NCBI GenBank assembly: GCA_023457255.1
Contig: JAEWMB010000018.1
Span: 80,560 to 144,559, forward strand
Source of the DNA: Bacillota bacterium
GTDB taxonomy: Bacteria; Bacillota; Clostridia; Lachnospirales; Lachnospiraceae
Direction: 5' to 3'
Length of the DNA stretch: 64,000 nt
Part shown: positions 7,918 through 17,384 of the stretch, piece after piece
Numbering within the stretch: the first letter of the stretch is position 1
Layout: the number at the start of each line of letters is the position of its first letter
Made by a program: the position numbers and the translations under genes
The notes under the pieces: generated by a model
The model's database searches: none
What the model was told of the DNA's origin: nothing
Seen by the model: only the letters and a program-made list of their open reading frames with translations

Positions 7918-9201
7918 CTAGGATTGTTTTTCCTTTGGTAAGATCAGATTTAATACGATAGCAATTAAAGCTACAATAACAATTTCACTTCCACCAAAAA
8001 TCATTCTAACCACCTCCGGACAGCCGGCAAATGCACCAGGAGTCCTTGATAAACCTACCGCAAGTGCAACCGAAAGTCCGGCAATGGATAAGTTTCTTGG
8101 AGTTAAACCGGCTCCGGAAAGCATCCTGACGCCTGTCATCGCAATACTTCCAAATACTGTAATCGTTGCGCCTCCAAGTACCGGAAGAGGAATCGTTAAA
8201 AAGAGAGCCGCTAACTTTGGTATCAATGCAGTTACCATAATAATCAAGGCTGATACAACAAATACAATTCTATTTGTTACATTCGTCGTTACTACAATTC
8301 CTACATTCTGTCCGCAAGTTGCATTTGGAGTACCACCCAAGATAGCACCAATAGCACTTGTAATATTATTTCCGATAATACCACCTGATAATTCTTTATC
8401 GGTTGCTTTTCGGTTGAATGCTCCTGCCGTCGTAGCCTCAAACTGGCCAATATCTTGGATAGAATTAATCACAAATATAATAATCATGGATACAATTCCG
8501 CCAACGGAAAAACTAAGCCCAAAGTGAAATGGCTTTGGAAGTGCAACAATCGCCGCATCTGCAACTCTTGTAAAGTCTACCATTCCTAATATAGCTGCCA
8601 CTGCATATCCTACAAGCAATCCCAAGAGAGTTGCGGATACTTTTAAGATTCCCTTGCAAAATTGCGAAAAGAATAATACAGAACCTAACGTTATCAAGGC
8701 TACAACCCAAGCCTTTGGAGTTCCAAAGATTGAGCTGCCTTCTCCTCCTGCCATGTACTTAACAGCAGTTCCATAAAGGGAAATCCCCACGGTTAATACT
8801 ACGGAAGCCGTAACAATCGGCGGGAATAAAAATCTTATCTTTTTAAACCCAAGGCCAACTATAACACCAACCAAAGCACCTATGAGCTGCGCACCTAATA
8901 CACCGGACATACCATCTGTCTTAACAATACTGGTAAGGGTAGGTATGAATGCAAACCCACTACCAATAATTACCGGAAGGTTACAACCAATTCCGAATTT
9001 CCCAAAAGCATGAATTAAAATTGCAATCGCCGCACATAGCAGTGAAGCTTGCATCATAATAACCAAATCACCACCGGCAATCCCTCCAGCCGTTCCAAGA
9101 ATGGTTGGAACTGTAACACAGCCGACTACCATGGCTACTACATGCTGTAAAGCCAAAGGAATTACTTCACCGGCACCTAACGTTCTATTATCTTTTGCCA
9201 T
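7918..9201 (-). CDS. NCS2 family purine (xanthine/uric acid) permease
   Basis: A 427-residue polytopic membrane protein with about 12-14 hydrophobic segments, of the nucleobase-cation-symport-2 type (UraA, XanQ, UacT). The conserved NATCGQNVGIVVTTNV motif (family QN/GG-containing signature) and the preceding QDIGQFEATTAG segment that carries substrate-binding acidic residues are present. The start is an ATG behind GGGGTAAGG. It sits between the molybdenum hydroxylase and ygeX genes, so the substrate is most likely xanthine or uric acid rather than uracil. Sequence alone does not separate xanthine from urate. Confidence 0.9.
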   Translation of the reverse strand: MAKDNRTLGAGEVIPLALQHVVAMVVGCVTVPTILGTAGGIAGGDLVIMMQASLLCAAIAILIHAFGKFGIGCNLPVIIGSGFAFIPTLTSIVKTDGMSGVLGAQLIGALVGVIVGLGFKKIRFLFPPIVTASVVLTVGISLYGTAVKYMAGGEGSSIFGTPKAWVVALITLGSVLFFSQFCKGILKVSATLLGLLVGYAVAAILGMVDFTRVADAAIVALPKPFHFGLSFSVGGIVSMIIIFVINSIQDIGQFEATTAGAFNRKATDKELSGGIIGNNITSAIGAILGGTPNATCGQNVGIVVTTNVTNRIVFVVSALIIMVTALIPKLAALFLTIPLPVLGGATITVFGSIAMTGVRMLSGAGLTPRNLSIAGLSVALAVGLSRTPGAFAGCPEVVRMIFGGSEIVIVALIAIVLNLILPKEKQS

Positions 9202-9265
9202 ATCCTTACCCCGTAAAATTTATTGTTTTTGCAAAATCTATGAATCAGTGAACGACAATATGAGT

Positions 9266-11815
9266 TTATTTTCTGTATGCGGTACCGGAGATTGGAAGTG
9301 AGAATCTACGGTTTCCATCCACGCGGTAAGCCGCATGTGCAGCCGCAGGAGCAGTCGGCACAGTACAGATTTCTCCAATTCCTTTTGCACCATAAGCAAG
9401 TCCATTCGGATCATTTTTCTCTACCATAATTACTTCGATTTCCGGAGCCTGCGTTGCTCTAAATAGTCCAAGAGTACCGTATTTGGTTTTTACATATCCG
9501 TCTTCCATTACAAAATCTTCCGTTAATCCATACCCAAGACCCATTACGACTCCACCTTCAATTTGTCCGGAGCAAGCCTTTGGATTTACAACACGGCCGA
9601 CATCATGAGCGGCAACTACTTTGGTTATCTTCTTTGTCTCATCCATAATCACTACCTGAACACCATAACCATAAGCAACGTGGCTGACAGGGTTTTTCTT
9701 ATCTGCTCCCATCTTATCCGTTACACCGCTATAAAGCCCCTCAAAAACTTCACCTTCTAATTCTTCTAAAGTCTTTGTACTAAGTGCTTCTTTTAGTTTT
9801 TCGGCAGCACATCTTGTGGCTTCTCCTGCAAACAGTGTTTGGCGAGAAGCAGTTGTTGTTCCGGAGTTTGGTGTTGTTGCCGTATCGGCACGTTCATATA
9901 CAATCTGAGATGGCTCTAAGCCTGTGGTTTCACATACCATACTTAGCATAACATTGCCAATTCCTTGACCAATACAGGCCGCAGAAGTTAAGATATGCAC
10001 TCTGCCATCAGCAATCTTTAGATTACTGCGTCCAATGTCCGGTAAGCCAACACCAATTCCTGAGTTTTTCATACATCCCGCAATACCTGCATATGGACTG
10101 GATTCGAAGGCATCTTTTACTGCTTCTAAACATTCCACAAATGCGGTATCGTCCGATGCAATCTGACCATTCGGTAATTCATTTCCAGGACGTATTGCAT
10201 TTTTATAACGGAATTCCCAGGCAGAGAGTCCAACCATTTCCGCAAGTTCATTCAAGTTTTGTTCCTGAGCAAAACAGCTTTGAGTTACACCAAATCCACG
10301 GAAAGCTCCGCCCGGTACATTATTGGTATATACGCAGTATCCTGTAACCTCAAGATTCTGATAATTATATGGTCCGCCGGCATGGGTACATGCTCTTTGT
10401 AAGACTGGTCCCCCAAGGCTTGCATACGCTCCGCAGTCAGAGATAATAGTTGCTTTCGTTGCGGTTAAGATACCATTTTCGTCACAAGCAGTGGTAATAT
10501 CAATCTCCATAGCATGACGTTTTGTATGAATATTTAAGCTTTCCTGCCTGGAAAACTTAACTTTTACCGGCTTCTGTGTGATATAAGCCATTAATGCAGC
10601 ATGGTGCTGAACACTCATATCTTCCTTACCACCAAATCCGCCGCCAACTAATTTTGTCTGACAGCGAACTAAGGAAGGATCAAGGTTTAACATTCTTGAT
10701 ATTTCATGCTGTTCATCATATACGGATTGGGAAGCGGTATACATTAGCAAACCCTCGCCATCCGGAATACCAATCGCACATTCAGGCTCCATAAAGGCAT
10801 GATCCGTCATAGGTACAGAATAATGGTTTGTTACAACATATTTGGAATTTCTAATTGCTTCGTCAACATTTCCTCTGGAAATACTTTCTCTCGTCAAGAC
10901 ATTTCCTTTTTCATGTAACTTTGGTGCACCCTCTTTCATCGCCTCCACAGGGTTCGTCAGAGGTGTCAATTCTTCATAATCAACTTCTACCAGGTTTAAA
11001 ATCTCATCTAAGGTTTCTTTTCTCTCTGAGGCAACTAGTACAATAGCATCTCCAATATATCTGGTCGTATCACCTTTTGCGATTAATACATCCCAATCGG
11101 GTACAATATGTCCGGTCTTATTAAAAGGAACCTCTTCTGCGGTCAGGATGCGCACACAGTCCGGATGCGCTAACGCTTTTTCTAAACGAATATCTTTTAC
11201 AATTGCTCTTGGATATTTGCTTCGTAAGGCCTTTGCATAAATCATACCTTCTACTGTAATATCATCTACATATTCACCAGTACCAAGTACCTTTTCCTCC
11301 GCATCAATTCTTTTTAAATGTTCTCCAACCTTACCGCTTCCGATTTCCTTTGGAGCAGGCAAATTTTCACGGAACATCTTCGCAGCCAATAAAATAGCAT
11401 CTTCTATTTTTACATAACCGGTACATCGGCAGATATTACCCATAATTGCTTTCTTTACATCTTCTCTGGTTGGCTCCAAATTATTATCCAGCAAGGATTT
11501 TGCTGAGATTACCATACCTGGAATACAAAATCCACATTGAACTGCTCCAGTATCTCCAAAAGCATATACATATACTTCTTTTTCCCGCTCGCTCAATCCT
11601 TCTACCGTGATTACTGACTTTCCAACTAGCTTAGAAAGGGTAAAGATACAAGCTCTCGCTTTCTTACCATCTACTAAAACGGTACAAGTACCGCAGGCAC
11701 CTTCACTACAGCCATCTTTTGCTGATGTAAAGCCCAAATCATAACGAAGGAAATCTAAAAGCTTTTTATCTTCCTGGCTTTCATAAATCGAGCCGTTAAT
11801 TTTCACTTGGTACAT
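9266..11815 (-). CDS. Selenium-dependent molybdenum hydroxylase, fused Fe-S and Mo subunits
   Basis: A purine hydroxylase of the xanthine dehydrogenase family in one 849-residue chain. Residues 1-150 carry the two [2Fe-2S] domains (C36, C41, C44, C56; then C94, C97, C129, C131). The rest is the molybdopterin part, with GGAFRGFGVTQ, CIGQGIGN and GAKGIGE holding the active-site glutamate near the C-terminus. Length and fusion match the selenium-dependent molybdenum hydroxylase 1 type rather than the longer E. coli XdhD. I start at the ATG at 11815 behind GGAGG; the earlier in-frame ATG at 11839 overlaps a hairpin. There is no FAD domain here and no FAD subunit gene in the operon. SelD, YqeB and YqeC nearby suggest a labile, non-selenocysteine selenium at the Mo centre. 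Confidence 0.9.
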   Translation of the reverse strand: MYQVKINGSIYESQEDKKLLDFLRYDLGFTSAKDGCSEGACGTCTVLVDGKKARACIFTLSKLVGKSVITVEGLSEREKEVYVYAFGDTGAVQCGFCIPGMVISAKSLLDNNLEPTREDVKKAIMGNICRCTGYVKIEDAILLAAKMFRENLPAPKEIGSGKVGEHLKRIDAEEKVLGTGEYVDDITVEGMIYAKALRSKYPRAIVKDIRLEKALAHPDCVRILTAEEVPFNKTGHIVPDWDVLIAKGDTTRYIGDAIVLVASERKETLDEILNLVEVDYEELTPLTNPVEAMKEGAPKLHEKGNVLTRESISRGNVDEAIRNSKYVVTNHYSVPMTDHAFMEPECAIGIPDGEGLLMYTASQSVYDEQHEISRMLNLDPSLVRCQTKLVGGGFGGKEDMSVQHHAALMAYITQKPVKVKFSRQESLNIHTKRHAMEIDITTACDENGILTATKATIISDCGAYASLGGPVLQRACTHAGGPYNYQNLEVTGYCVYTNNVPGGAFRGFGVTQSCFAQEQNLNELAEMVGLSAWEFRYKNAIRPGNELPNGQIASDDTAFVECLEAVKDAFESSPYAGIAGCMKNSGIGVGLPDIGRSNLKIADGRVHILTSAACIGQGIGNVMLSMVCETTGLEPSQIVYERADTATTPNSGTTTASRQTLFAGEATRCAAEKLKEALSTKTLEELEGEVFEGLYSGVTDKMGADKKNPVSHVAYGYGVQVVIMDETKKITKVVAAHDVGRVVNPKACSGQIEGGVVMGLGYGLTEDFVMEDGYVKTKYGTLGLFRATQAPEIEVIMVEKNDPNGLAYGAKGIGEICTVPTAPAAAHAAYRVDGNRRFSLPISGTAYRK

Positions 11816-11836
11816 CATTACCTCCATTCTTGCGCA

Positions 11837-11887
11837 CATTCTTAAGAAGAATGCCGCTCTTGCGTTCTTCCTGTGTGAGAATCACAC
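11837..11887. repeat. Two small perfect hairpins between hydantoinase and hydroxylase genes
   Basis: CATTCTT-AAG-AAGAATG (11837-11853) and GTGTGA-GAA-TCACAC (11873-11887) lie in the 137-base gap. A third, imperfect pairing GCCTAGAA / TTCTTAGGC lies further on (about 11903-11938). The first hairpin overlaps the upstream candidate start of the hydroxylase gene. Confidence 0.65.
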
Positions 11888-11952
11888 TTGAAAACATATC
11901 TGCCTAGAAGCATGTGAAATTTATAAATTCTTAGGCGGCGTCTTTTGGTGCC

Positions 11953-13338
11953 TTAGAAATTCTCTTTACACTTACCTTTTGGACCAAATACATAGGTTCC
12001 TTGATTTTCTTTTACAATAACTCCATCCTTTACAACGCATTCGCCATTTACAAATACGTCTTTTGCCTGACCCTTTACCTTAAATCCCTCATATGGTGTA
12101 TAATCAACATTTTGAATTTGTTTCCTCCAGGTAATCACACCTTCATAATCAGGAGAAAAAATAACAATATCTGCATCAGACCCGACTTCTAATGTTCCCT
12201 TGTCAGGATACATCCCATAACGCTTTGCCGGGTTTGCTGCCATAAGTTCACACATTTTCATGATATCAATACGGCCTTCTTCTACCAAATAGGTGTAGAT
12301 CAGTTGTGGTCTATGTTCCACTCCCGGAGCACCATTTGGAATCTTACGAAAATCTTCTTTTCCTAACTCCTTGTCTCTCTTAAAATTAAAACTGCAATGA
12401 TCGGTTGCTATCGTGTCAATCTCTCCATCCACAATTGCCTGAATCAGAGCTTTGTTATCCTCAGCTTTTCTTAAAGGAGGGGATATCACATATTTTGCAC
12501 CTTCAAAGTTATCTAAATTGTAATAGTGATCGTCTAAAAATAAATACTGCGGACAAGTTTCTACCGTAATCGTTTGATTTCTTTTTCTTACATTTCTAAT
12601 TTCATTTAACCCTGCAAGAGAGCTAAGATGAACAATATTAACCGGATGATTCGCTAAGGTACTGATATAGCCTAATCGATTGATCGCTTCCGCCTCCACA
12701 TAATCCGGTCTTGAAGCCGGATGAGCACTTGGTGCAGTCTCATCGGCAGCTATCTTTTCTTTTGTTAATTCATTGATTAAAGCACCATTTTCACAATGTA
12801 CTCCCAAAACCCCGTCAATTTCTTTTATTTTTTTTAAACAAGCAAGGATTTCGGCATCGTTAGAGATCAAATTATTATATGCCATGTACATCTTAAAGGA
12901 GGTAACCCCAAGTTCCGGCATCTTGCTCAGCTCTTCCTTCACGTTATCATTCCAATCGGTAATTGCCATATGGAAACGATAATTACAAGAGCTTTTATCC
13001 TTTGCTTTTTTCATCCAGATATCATAAGCTTCCTTTAAAGTTTGACCCTTTTCCTGTGTGGCAAAGTCTACAATCGTTGTAGTTCCGCCAACAACCGCTG
13101 CCTTCGTACCGCTGACAAAATCGTCCGCCGTATGTGCGGTTCCGGTATCCATATCAAAATGTGTATGACCATCGATGAATCCCGGGAAAACATAGCAGCC
13201 TGATGCATCATAGACTTCATCCCCGTCGTTAGGACTGATGCTTTCAGAAATTTCTATGATTTTATTATGTTGAATTGCAATATCTGCTTTTCGTATCTTT
13301 TCCGGACTTATTAAAGTACCATTTTTTATAATCTTCAT
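11953..13338 (-). CDS. hydA: D-hydantoinase / dihydropyrimidinase family (HyuA/HydA type)
   Basis: A 461-residue cyclic-amide hydrolase, exactly the length of E. coli HydA from the ygeX cluster. Metal ligands H58 and H60 (FIDGHTHFDM), the carboxylated lysine K149 (VTSFKMYMAY), and later VHCENG, VHLSS and ATDHCSF motifs are in place. I choose ATG 13338 behind GGGAATAA; the longer frame reaching 13377 adds 13 unconserved residues. It hydrolyses an amide ring produced from the oxidised or reduced purine. It is the third amidohydrolase-fold protein of this operon, with SsnA and the D-aminoacylase. Confidence 0.92.
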   Translation of the reverse strand: MKIIKNGTLISPEKIRKADIAIQHNKIIEISESISPNDGDEVYDASGCYVFPGFIDGHTHFDMDTGTAHTADDFVSGTKAAVVGGTTTIVDFATQEKGQTLKEAYDIWMKKAKDKSSCNYRFHMAITDWNDNVKEELSKMPELGVTSFKMYMAYNNLISNDAEILACLKKIKEIDGVLGVHCENGALINELTKEKIAADETAPSAHPASRPDYVEAEAINRLGYISTLANHPVNIVHLSSLAGLNEIRNVRKRNQTITVETCPQYLFLDDHYYNLDNFEGAKYVISPPLRKAEDNKALIQAIVDGEIDTIATDHCSFNFKRDKELGKEDFRKIPNGAPGVEHRPQLIYTYLVEEGRIDIMKMCELMAANPAKRYGMYPDKGTLEVGSDADIVIFSPDYEGVITWRKQIQNVDYTPYEGFKVKGQAKDVFVNGECVVKDGVIVKENQGTYVFGPKGKCKENF

Positions 13339-13437
13339 ATTTATTCCCGTCTGCGGCTCTGCCGCACTTAAAATCAATGGTTGAAATCACTTTTCTTTCA
13401 ACCTTCCTCATTCTTGTGCTTATTCGTTTGTATTTTT

Positions 13438-13479
13438 GAAAACTGCATTTGTGTTTAGGATAACACAAACACAGTTTTC
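13438..13479. repeat. Long hairpin between ygfK and hydantoinase genes
   Basis: GAAAACTGCATTTGTGTT and AACACAAACACAGTTTTC form an 18-bp arm pair with two non-Watson-Crick positions and a 6-base loop. No T run follows on the minus strand. It may stabilise the ygfK message or attenuate transcription; neither is shown. Confidence 0.7.
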
Positions 13480-13504
13480 TTACTCCGATTCGTGTATAGA
13501 AAGG

Positions 13505-15187
13505 CTACAGTAAATACGGCTGCTGTTCTTTTAATGCTTTTATAAAGCTTTGGATTATATCCGGAGCGTCTGTAACAGGACACTCTTCTACCGTACCATC
13601 ATACCGGTATACCAATTGATTACCTTTTACTGCAAACCCTTGATTTGCACTGTCCTCCAATTCTTCCCTGCCGGCAAATAAGGTGAGTCTATCCTTATAT
13701 GGAGTACACATATCCGGACAGAAAATATAGCAGTTACCACATTCATTACAATAATCATCAATGTGAAGCATGCGTTTTACACCATCTACCATTAATGTTG
13801 TGTTTGCACGATTTGGACAGACATTGACACAGCTTCCGCAAGTGACCTTACATTCCACTCTCACGTTAACATTCTCACCAAAGGTAAGAAGTGATTTCTT
13901 GCGTGCAGCTTCTGTTTTTTTATAGTTTTTATCTTCGACCGCCTTCCTTGCAAGTTCTTCCAGCATGGATACATTAACGGTCTGATCTTTTGGAAATTCA
14001 CATTCCTCTAAGAGGGCTGCAAGCTTTTTGATTACCTGATATCCGGTTGGTTTTAGCAGTACGGTTGCAACTGTAATCGGCCAGATACCGGTATTAAAAA
14101 TGTCTTTTATGTTATTTGCATCTGCACCGCCGGAGAAGGACATTGGCAATTTACCATCAAACTCTTTCGCCAGTTTTGCAGCTACATTGATAGTTAGCGG
14201 ATACAACGCTTTACCGGACATGTACATATCCTGACCAGGCAACTCGCTATTCTTAATCTTAACATGAAAAGTATTGGATAGTTTAACCCCAAATGTTAAA
14301 CCATTTGCTTTCGCTAACCCCTGCATGTTTCTAATTAAGGCTACTGCATCTTTAAACTGTAAATCGCTGTCAAATCCATGAGTATCAAAGGATATATAAT
14401 CATATCCCATCTCATCCATCGTCTTTCTAACAAACTCATAACCTAATAAGGTCGGGTTGCATTTTAAATATGTGTTAATCTTTTTATTGGTTAAAAGATG
14501 CGTAATAATACCTTCGATTTCATCACTTGGACATCCATGCATGGTAGATAATGTTATGGAATTGCACACCTTTGGAGAGATGGACTTAATATATGCTTCA
14601 TCAAGGTTCTTAAATTCCTTCACATGCTCTAACGCCCATCTCTGACAAGCCTTCCAAGTTTCTGTGCCGGAAGCATCCTTTAGCCCTTCAATAAAATTAT
14701 CGATTTTCTCAGATTGAATCCCTTCTAAGTTGTATCCTACGGACATATTGAAAATAAATTTATCCGGATCACCAAAACCATACTCTTTTGCTATTAATTT
14801 AATCGCATAAAAACCTTTGATATACTCTTCCAATGCTTGCGGTACATAAAGCTCCGTAGACCATTCTACATTGTAACATTCGTCATCTGCACGAATACAA
14901 GGCTTATCCACATGCAGGTCGTGTCCGTCTAAAATTTGAACAGTCTTTAGTTCGAAGAAACGGCTTCCTCCTACATAAGAGGCAATTAAGTTTTGTGCTA
15001 ATTGCGTATGCGGGCCTGCTGCGGGCCCAAATGGGTTTTCCAGGCTATGATCAAATAAATTCAGTTCCTTTTTCCCAGCATGTGTATATAAATTGCTTAC
15101 TCCATATACTGTATTATAGTTTTCTTTCTCATACATCACTCTTTCCATTAATTTATGGAAAGGGATTTGTACCATAATATCGCTCAT
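13505..15187 (-). CDS. ygfK: YgfK-type oxidoreductase, short form lacking the GltD-like FAD/NAD domain
   Basis: A 560-residue Fe-S oxidoreductase subunit of the uric-acid/selenate-reductase-like YgfK family. Residues 1 to about 430 are the dihydroorotate-dehydrogenase-like barrel, with GPAAGPHTQLAQN near the start and TLSTMHGCPSDEIEGI. Two cysteine groups follow directly: C446, C450, C453, C457 and C480, C483, C486, C490, enough for two [4Fe-4S] clusters. Classical YgfK is about 1,000 residues with a pyridine-nucleotide-disulfide (GltD-like) domain between these parts. Here it is cleanly absent with no frameshift in sight. The start is ATG 15187 behind GGAGG. It probably passes electrons to purine ring reduction, but the electron donor must differ from the long form. 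Confidence 0.85.
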   Translation of the reverse strand: MSDIMVQIPFHKLMERVMYEKENYNTVYGVSNLYTHAGKKELNLFDHSLENPFGPAAGPHTQLAQNLIASYVGGSRFFELKTVQILDGHDLHVDKPCIRADDECYNVEWSTELYVPQALEEYIKGFYAIKLIAKEYGFGDPDKFIFNMSVGYNLEGIQSEKIDNFIEGLKDASGTETWKACQRWALEHVKEFKNLDEAYIKSISPKVCNSITLSTMHGCPSDEIEGIITHLLTNKKINTYLKCNPTLLGYEFVRKTMDEMGYDYISFDTHGFDSDLQFKDAVALIRNMQGLAKANGLTFGVKLSNTFHVKIKNSELPGQDMYMSGKALYPLTINVAAKLAKEFDGKLPMSFSGGADANNIKDIFNTGIWPITVATVLLKPTGYQVIKKLAALLEECEFPKDQTVNVSMLEELARKAVEDKNYKKTEAARKKSLLTFGENVNVRVECKVTCGSCVNVCPNRANTTLMVDGVKRMLHIDDYCNECGNCYIFCPDMCTPYKDRLTLFAGREELEDSANQGFAVKGNQLVYRYDGTVEECPVTDAPDIIQSFIKALKEQQPYLL

Positions 15188-15255
15188 ATAATCCTCCGTT
15201 CTGCTGCTAATAACAGGAATAATTGTAGTTCACTTTTTGAAAATTGTTTCCCTTA

Positions 15256-16596
15256 TCAGCGGTTTGCATTGATCCTTTGCCATAAATCAGCCGCTTCTCT
15301 TCTGCTTTCCTCCATTACTTCTTCTTTGTTGATATGAAGTAATTTACGATCCCTCATAAGAATCTCTCCATTACAGACGGTAGTGGTAACGTTCATACCA
15401 TTCATTCCAAACAGAATGTGAGAATTTATATTATGTTCATCCATTGGTGTAATTGGGTCATAATCAATAAAAATAATATCTGCCGCATAGCCTTCTCTAA
15501 TTTTTCCTAATGGAGTCCGGAAGAAGCGGTTTGCAATCTGAGCATTATGCTCAAATAGCATAGCCGGAATTTCACCCCAGGCACAGTTTGGATCTTGATG
15601 CATATGCTTTTGTAAAATGTTTGCTACTTTATAGCTTTCGAGCATATCATTGGTATATCCGTCCGTACCTAATCCAACGAGAATGCCTTTATGAAATATT
15701 TTTAAGACGTCAGGGGCACCGACGGCATTCCCCATGTTGCTTTCCGGATTATGAACCACCATAGTATCGGTTGCTTTCAATAAATCCATTTCCTTATCAT
15801 CAATGTAAATACAATGTCCCGCTACTGTCTTAGGTCCAAGAATACCCATAGCATGTAACCGCTCTACAGTACGAACACCGTATTTTGATAGACTATCTTC
15901 TAAATCTGCCATGCCTTCCGCGATATGGACATGATATCCTGCACCTTCCTGATTTTGCTTTGCCACATAACGAAGAGTATCGTCACTGAGAGTAAAACTT
16001 GCATGAAGTCCCATTGTTCCTTTTATCATGTCCGTCGTGTCGCTATTTGCATAACGGATGAAGTCCACATTTTCCTTGACTGCTTTCTTCATCTCTTCTT
16101 CCCCGTTACGATCACTTACTTCATAACATAAGCAGGTTCGAAGTTTATATTCCTTTGCCACCTTCGCCAGCTCTATTAAGCTTCCTTCTGTTTTCTTATA
16201 ACTTGCATGATGGTCAAATACGGTGGTGACACCGTTCTCTATACAGTTTAAATAAGTTACTTTTGCACTAACTTTATCATTTTCCAATGTCAAGTGATTA
16301 TCTAGATTCCACCATAAGCCTTCTAAGATTTCTAAAAAATTCTTAGGATTATGGTTCTTTATGCTCAATCCTCTCGCCAAAGAGGAATAAATATGATTAT
16401 GGACATTAAGGAATGCCGGCATAATAATCTGATTCTTTGCATCGATTATTTCAGCATCCGGATATTTATTCCTTAAATCTGTAAAATTTCCTACTTCTTT
16501 AATTAAGCTGCCGTCTATTAAAATACCGCCGCATTCCAGATAAGGATTCCTTAAATCTCTTGTAAATAATTTACCATTTCCTATTAAATACATCAT
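15256..16596 (-). CDS. ssnA: SsnA-type amidohydrolase
   Basis: A 446-residue zinc amidohydrolase of the chlorohydrolase/guanine-deaminase-like group, the size of E. coli SsnA (442). Metal motifs in order are NVHNH, HVHIAEG, GHCIYID and LGTDGY. Two adjacent ATG codons follow GAGGTT; the second (16593) has the better spacing, but the difference is one residue. In E. coli ssnA lies beside ygfK and belongs to the same purine gene set. The reaction is presumed to be opening or deamination of a purine-derived ring. The next gene, ygfK, begins 68 bases downstream. Confidence 0.9.
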   Translation of the reverse strand: MMYLIGNGKLFTRDLRNPYLECGGILIDGSLIKEVGNFTDLRNKYPDAEIIDAKNQIIMPAFLNVHNHIYSSLARGLSIKNHNPKNFLEILEGLWWNLDNHLTLENDKVSAKVTYLNCIENGVTTVFDHHASYKKTEGSLIELAKVAKEYKLRTCLCYEVSDRNGEEEMKKAVKENVDFIRYANSDTTDMIKGTMGLHASFTLSDDTLRYVAKQNQEGAGYHVHIAEGMADLEDSLSKYGVRTVERLHAMGILGPKTVAGHCIYIDDKEMDLLKATDTMVVHNPESNMGNAVGAPDVLKIFHKGILVGLGTDGYTNDMLESYKVANILQKHMHQDPNCAWGEIPAMLFEHNAQIANRFFRTPLGKIREGYAADIIFIDYDPITPMDEHNINSHILFGMNGMNVTTTVCNGEILMRDRKLLHINKEEVMEESRREAADLWQRINANR

Positions 16597-16642
16597 AACC
16601 TCAATTCCGGCACTTTTTTAACTGCCGCGATACCAGTTAGCC

Positions 16643-16691
16643 TCCCATTTGCTAAATAACAGATCTTAATGAAACTTCTTAGCAAATGGGA
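16643..16691. repeat. Perfect 13-bp hairpin between ridA and ssnA
   Basis: TCCCATTTGCTAA (16643-16655) pairs perfectly with TTAGCAAATGGGA (16679-16691) around a 23-base loop. No T run follows, so it is likely a message-processing or stabilising element, not a full stop. Confidence 0.75.
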
Positions 16692-16714
16692 AACAAATTC
16701 ATAAGTTACAGAAA

Positions 16715-17089
16715 TTATTTTGTTACTGCAATTACTTCAACTTCTACTAATACTCCCTTTGGAAGTTCTTTAACCGCAACGCAGGAACGTGCCGGCTTTC
16801 CGGTAAAATATTCCCCATAAACTTCATTAAATGCTGCAAAATTTCCCATGTCAGATAAAAAGCAAGTTGTTTTAAAAACATGTTCCAAGGTCGTATCTGC
16901 CGCTTCTAAAACAGCTTTTAAATTTTTCATAACCTGAAGAGTTTGTTCTTTAATACCGCCTTCTACTACTGCACCGGTTGCCGGGTCTAGTGGTATCTGA
17001 CCTGAAGTATAGAGTACTCCGTTTACTACAAAAGCTTGGCTATAAGGTCCGATTGCTGCAGGTGCATTTGTTGTATTGATTATTTGCAT
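16715..17089 (-). CDS. ridA: RidA family enamine/imine deaminase
   Basis: A 124-residue RidA (YjgF/YER057c/UK114) protein with the signature sequence near the end (RSCVAVKELPKGVLVEVE), including the arginine that binds the substrate carboxylate. It hydrolyses reactive 2-aminoacrylate-type intermediates. YgeX produces exactly such an intermediate from diaminopropionate, so its place as first gene of the operon makes metabolic sense. Its ATG follows AAGAGGATGTAATT, and the promoter lies about 50 bases upstream. Confidence 0.95.
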   Translation of the reverse strand: MQIINTTNAPAAIGPYSQAFVVNGVLYTSGQIPLDPATGAVVEGGIKEQTLQVMKNLKAVLEAADTTLEHVFKTTCFLSDMGNFAAFNEVYGEYFTGKPARSCVAVKELPKGVLVEVEVIAVTK

Positions 17090-17139
17090 AATTACATCCT
17101 CTTTTCTATGTCTTTTTTCGTCATTTTATCTACAATAAA

Positions 17140-17168
17140 ATTATATCACTAAAAAATATTTCAGTCAA
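17140..17168 (-). promoter_or_regulatory. Sigma-70-type promoter of the purine operon
   Basis: On the minus strand TTGACT (17163-17168) and TATAAT (17140-17145) are spaced by 17 bases, a near-consensus match 50 bases before ridA. It lies between the regulator terminator and ridA, so it should drive the whole ridA-to-D-aminoacylase operon. Confidence 0.8.
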
Positions 17169-17261
17169 TTGTATTTTTTTATTATTTTATTTCATTCTGT
17201 TATTAATTTTCTCTCTTAATAAAATAAGCTGCAACAACTAGCTTAGTCGGCCATAAAGTAC

Positions 17262-17297
17262 AAAAAAAAGAAATAGATTGTATAATCCATTTCTTTT
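17262..17297 (-). terminator. Terminator after the YheO-type regulator
   Basis: AAAAGAAATAGATT (17266-17279) pairs with AATCCATTTCTTTT (17284-17297) with one mismatch, and the minus strand runs into eight T. It lies about 90 bases after the regulator stop and insulates it from the operon promoter. Confidence 0.8.
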
Positions 17298-17384
17298 CTA
17301 TTATCCCGAATAGTACTTAAACTATCACATGGGTTTATTTATTTTGTTCGAAGCCCTCTATCTAATCTATTGATTTTTTCTACA

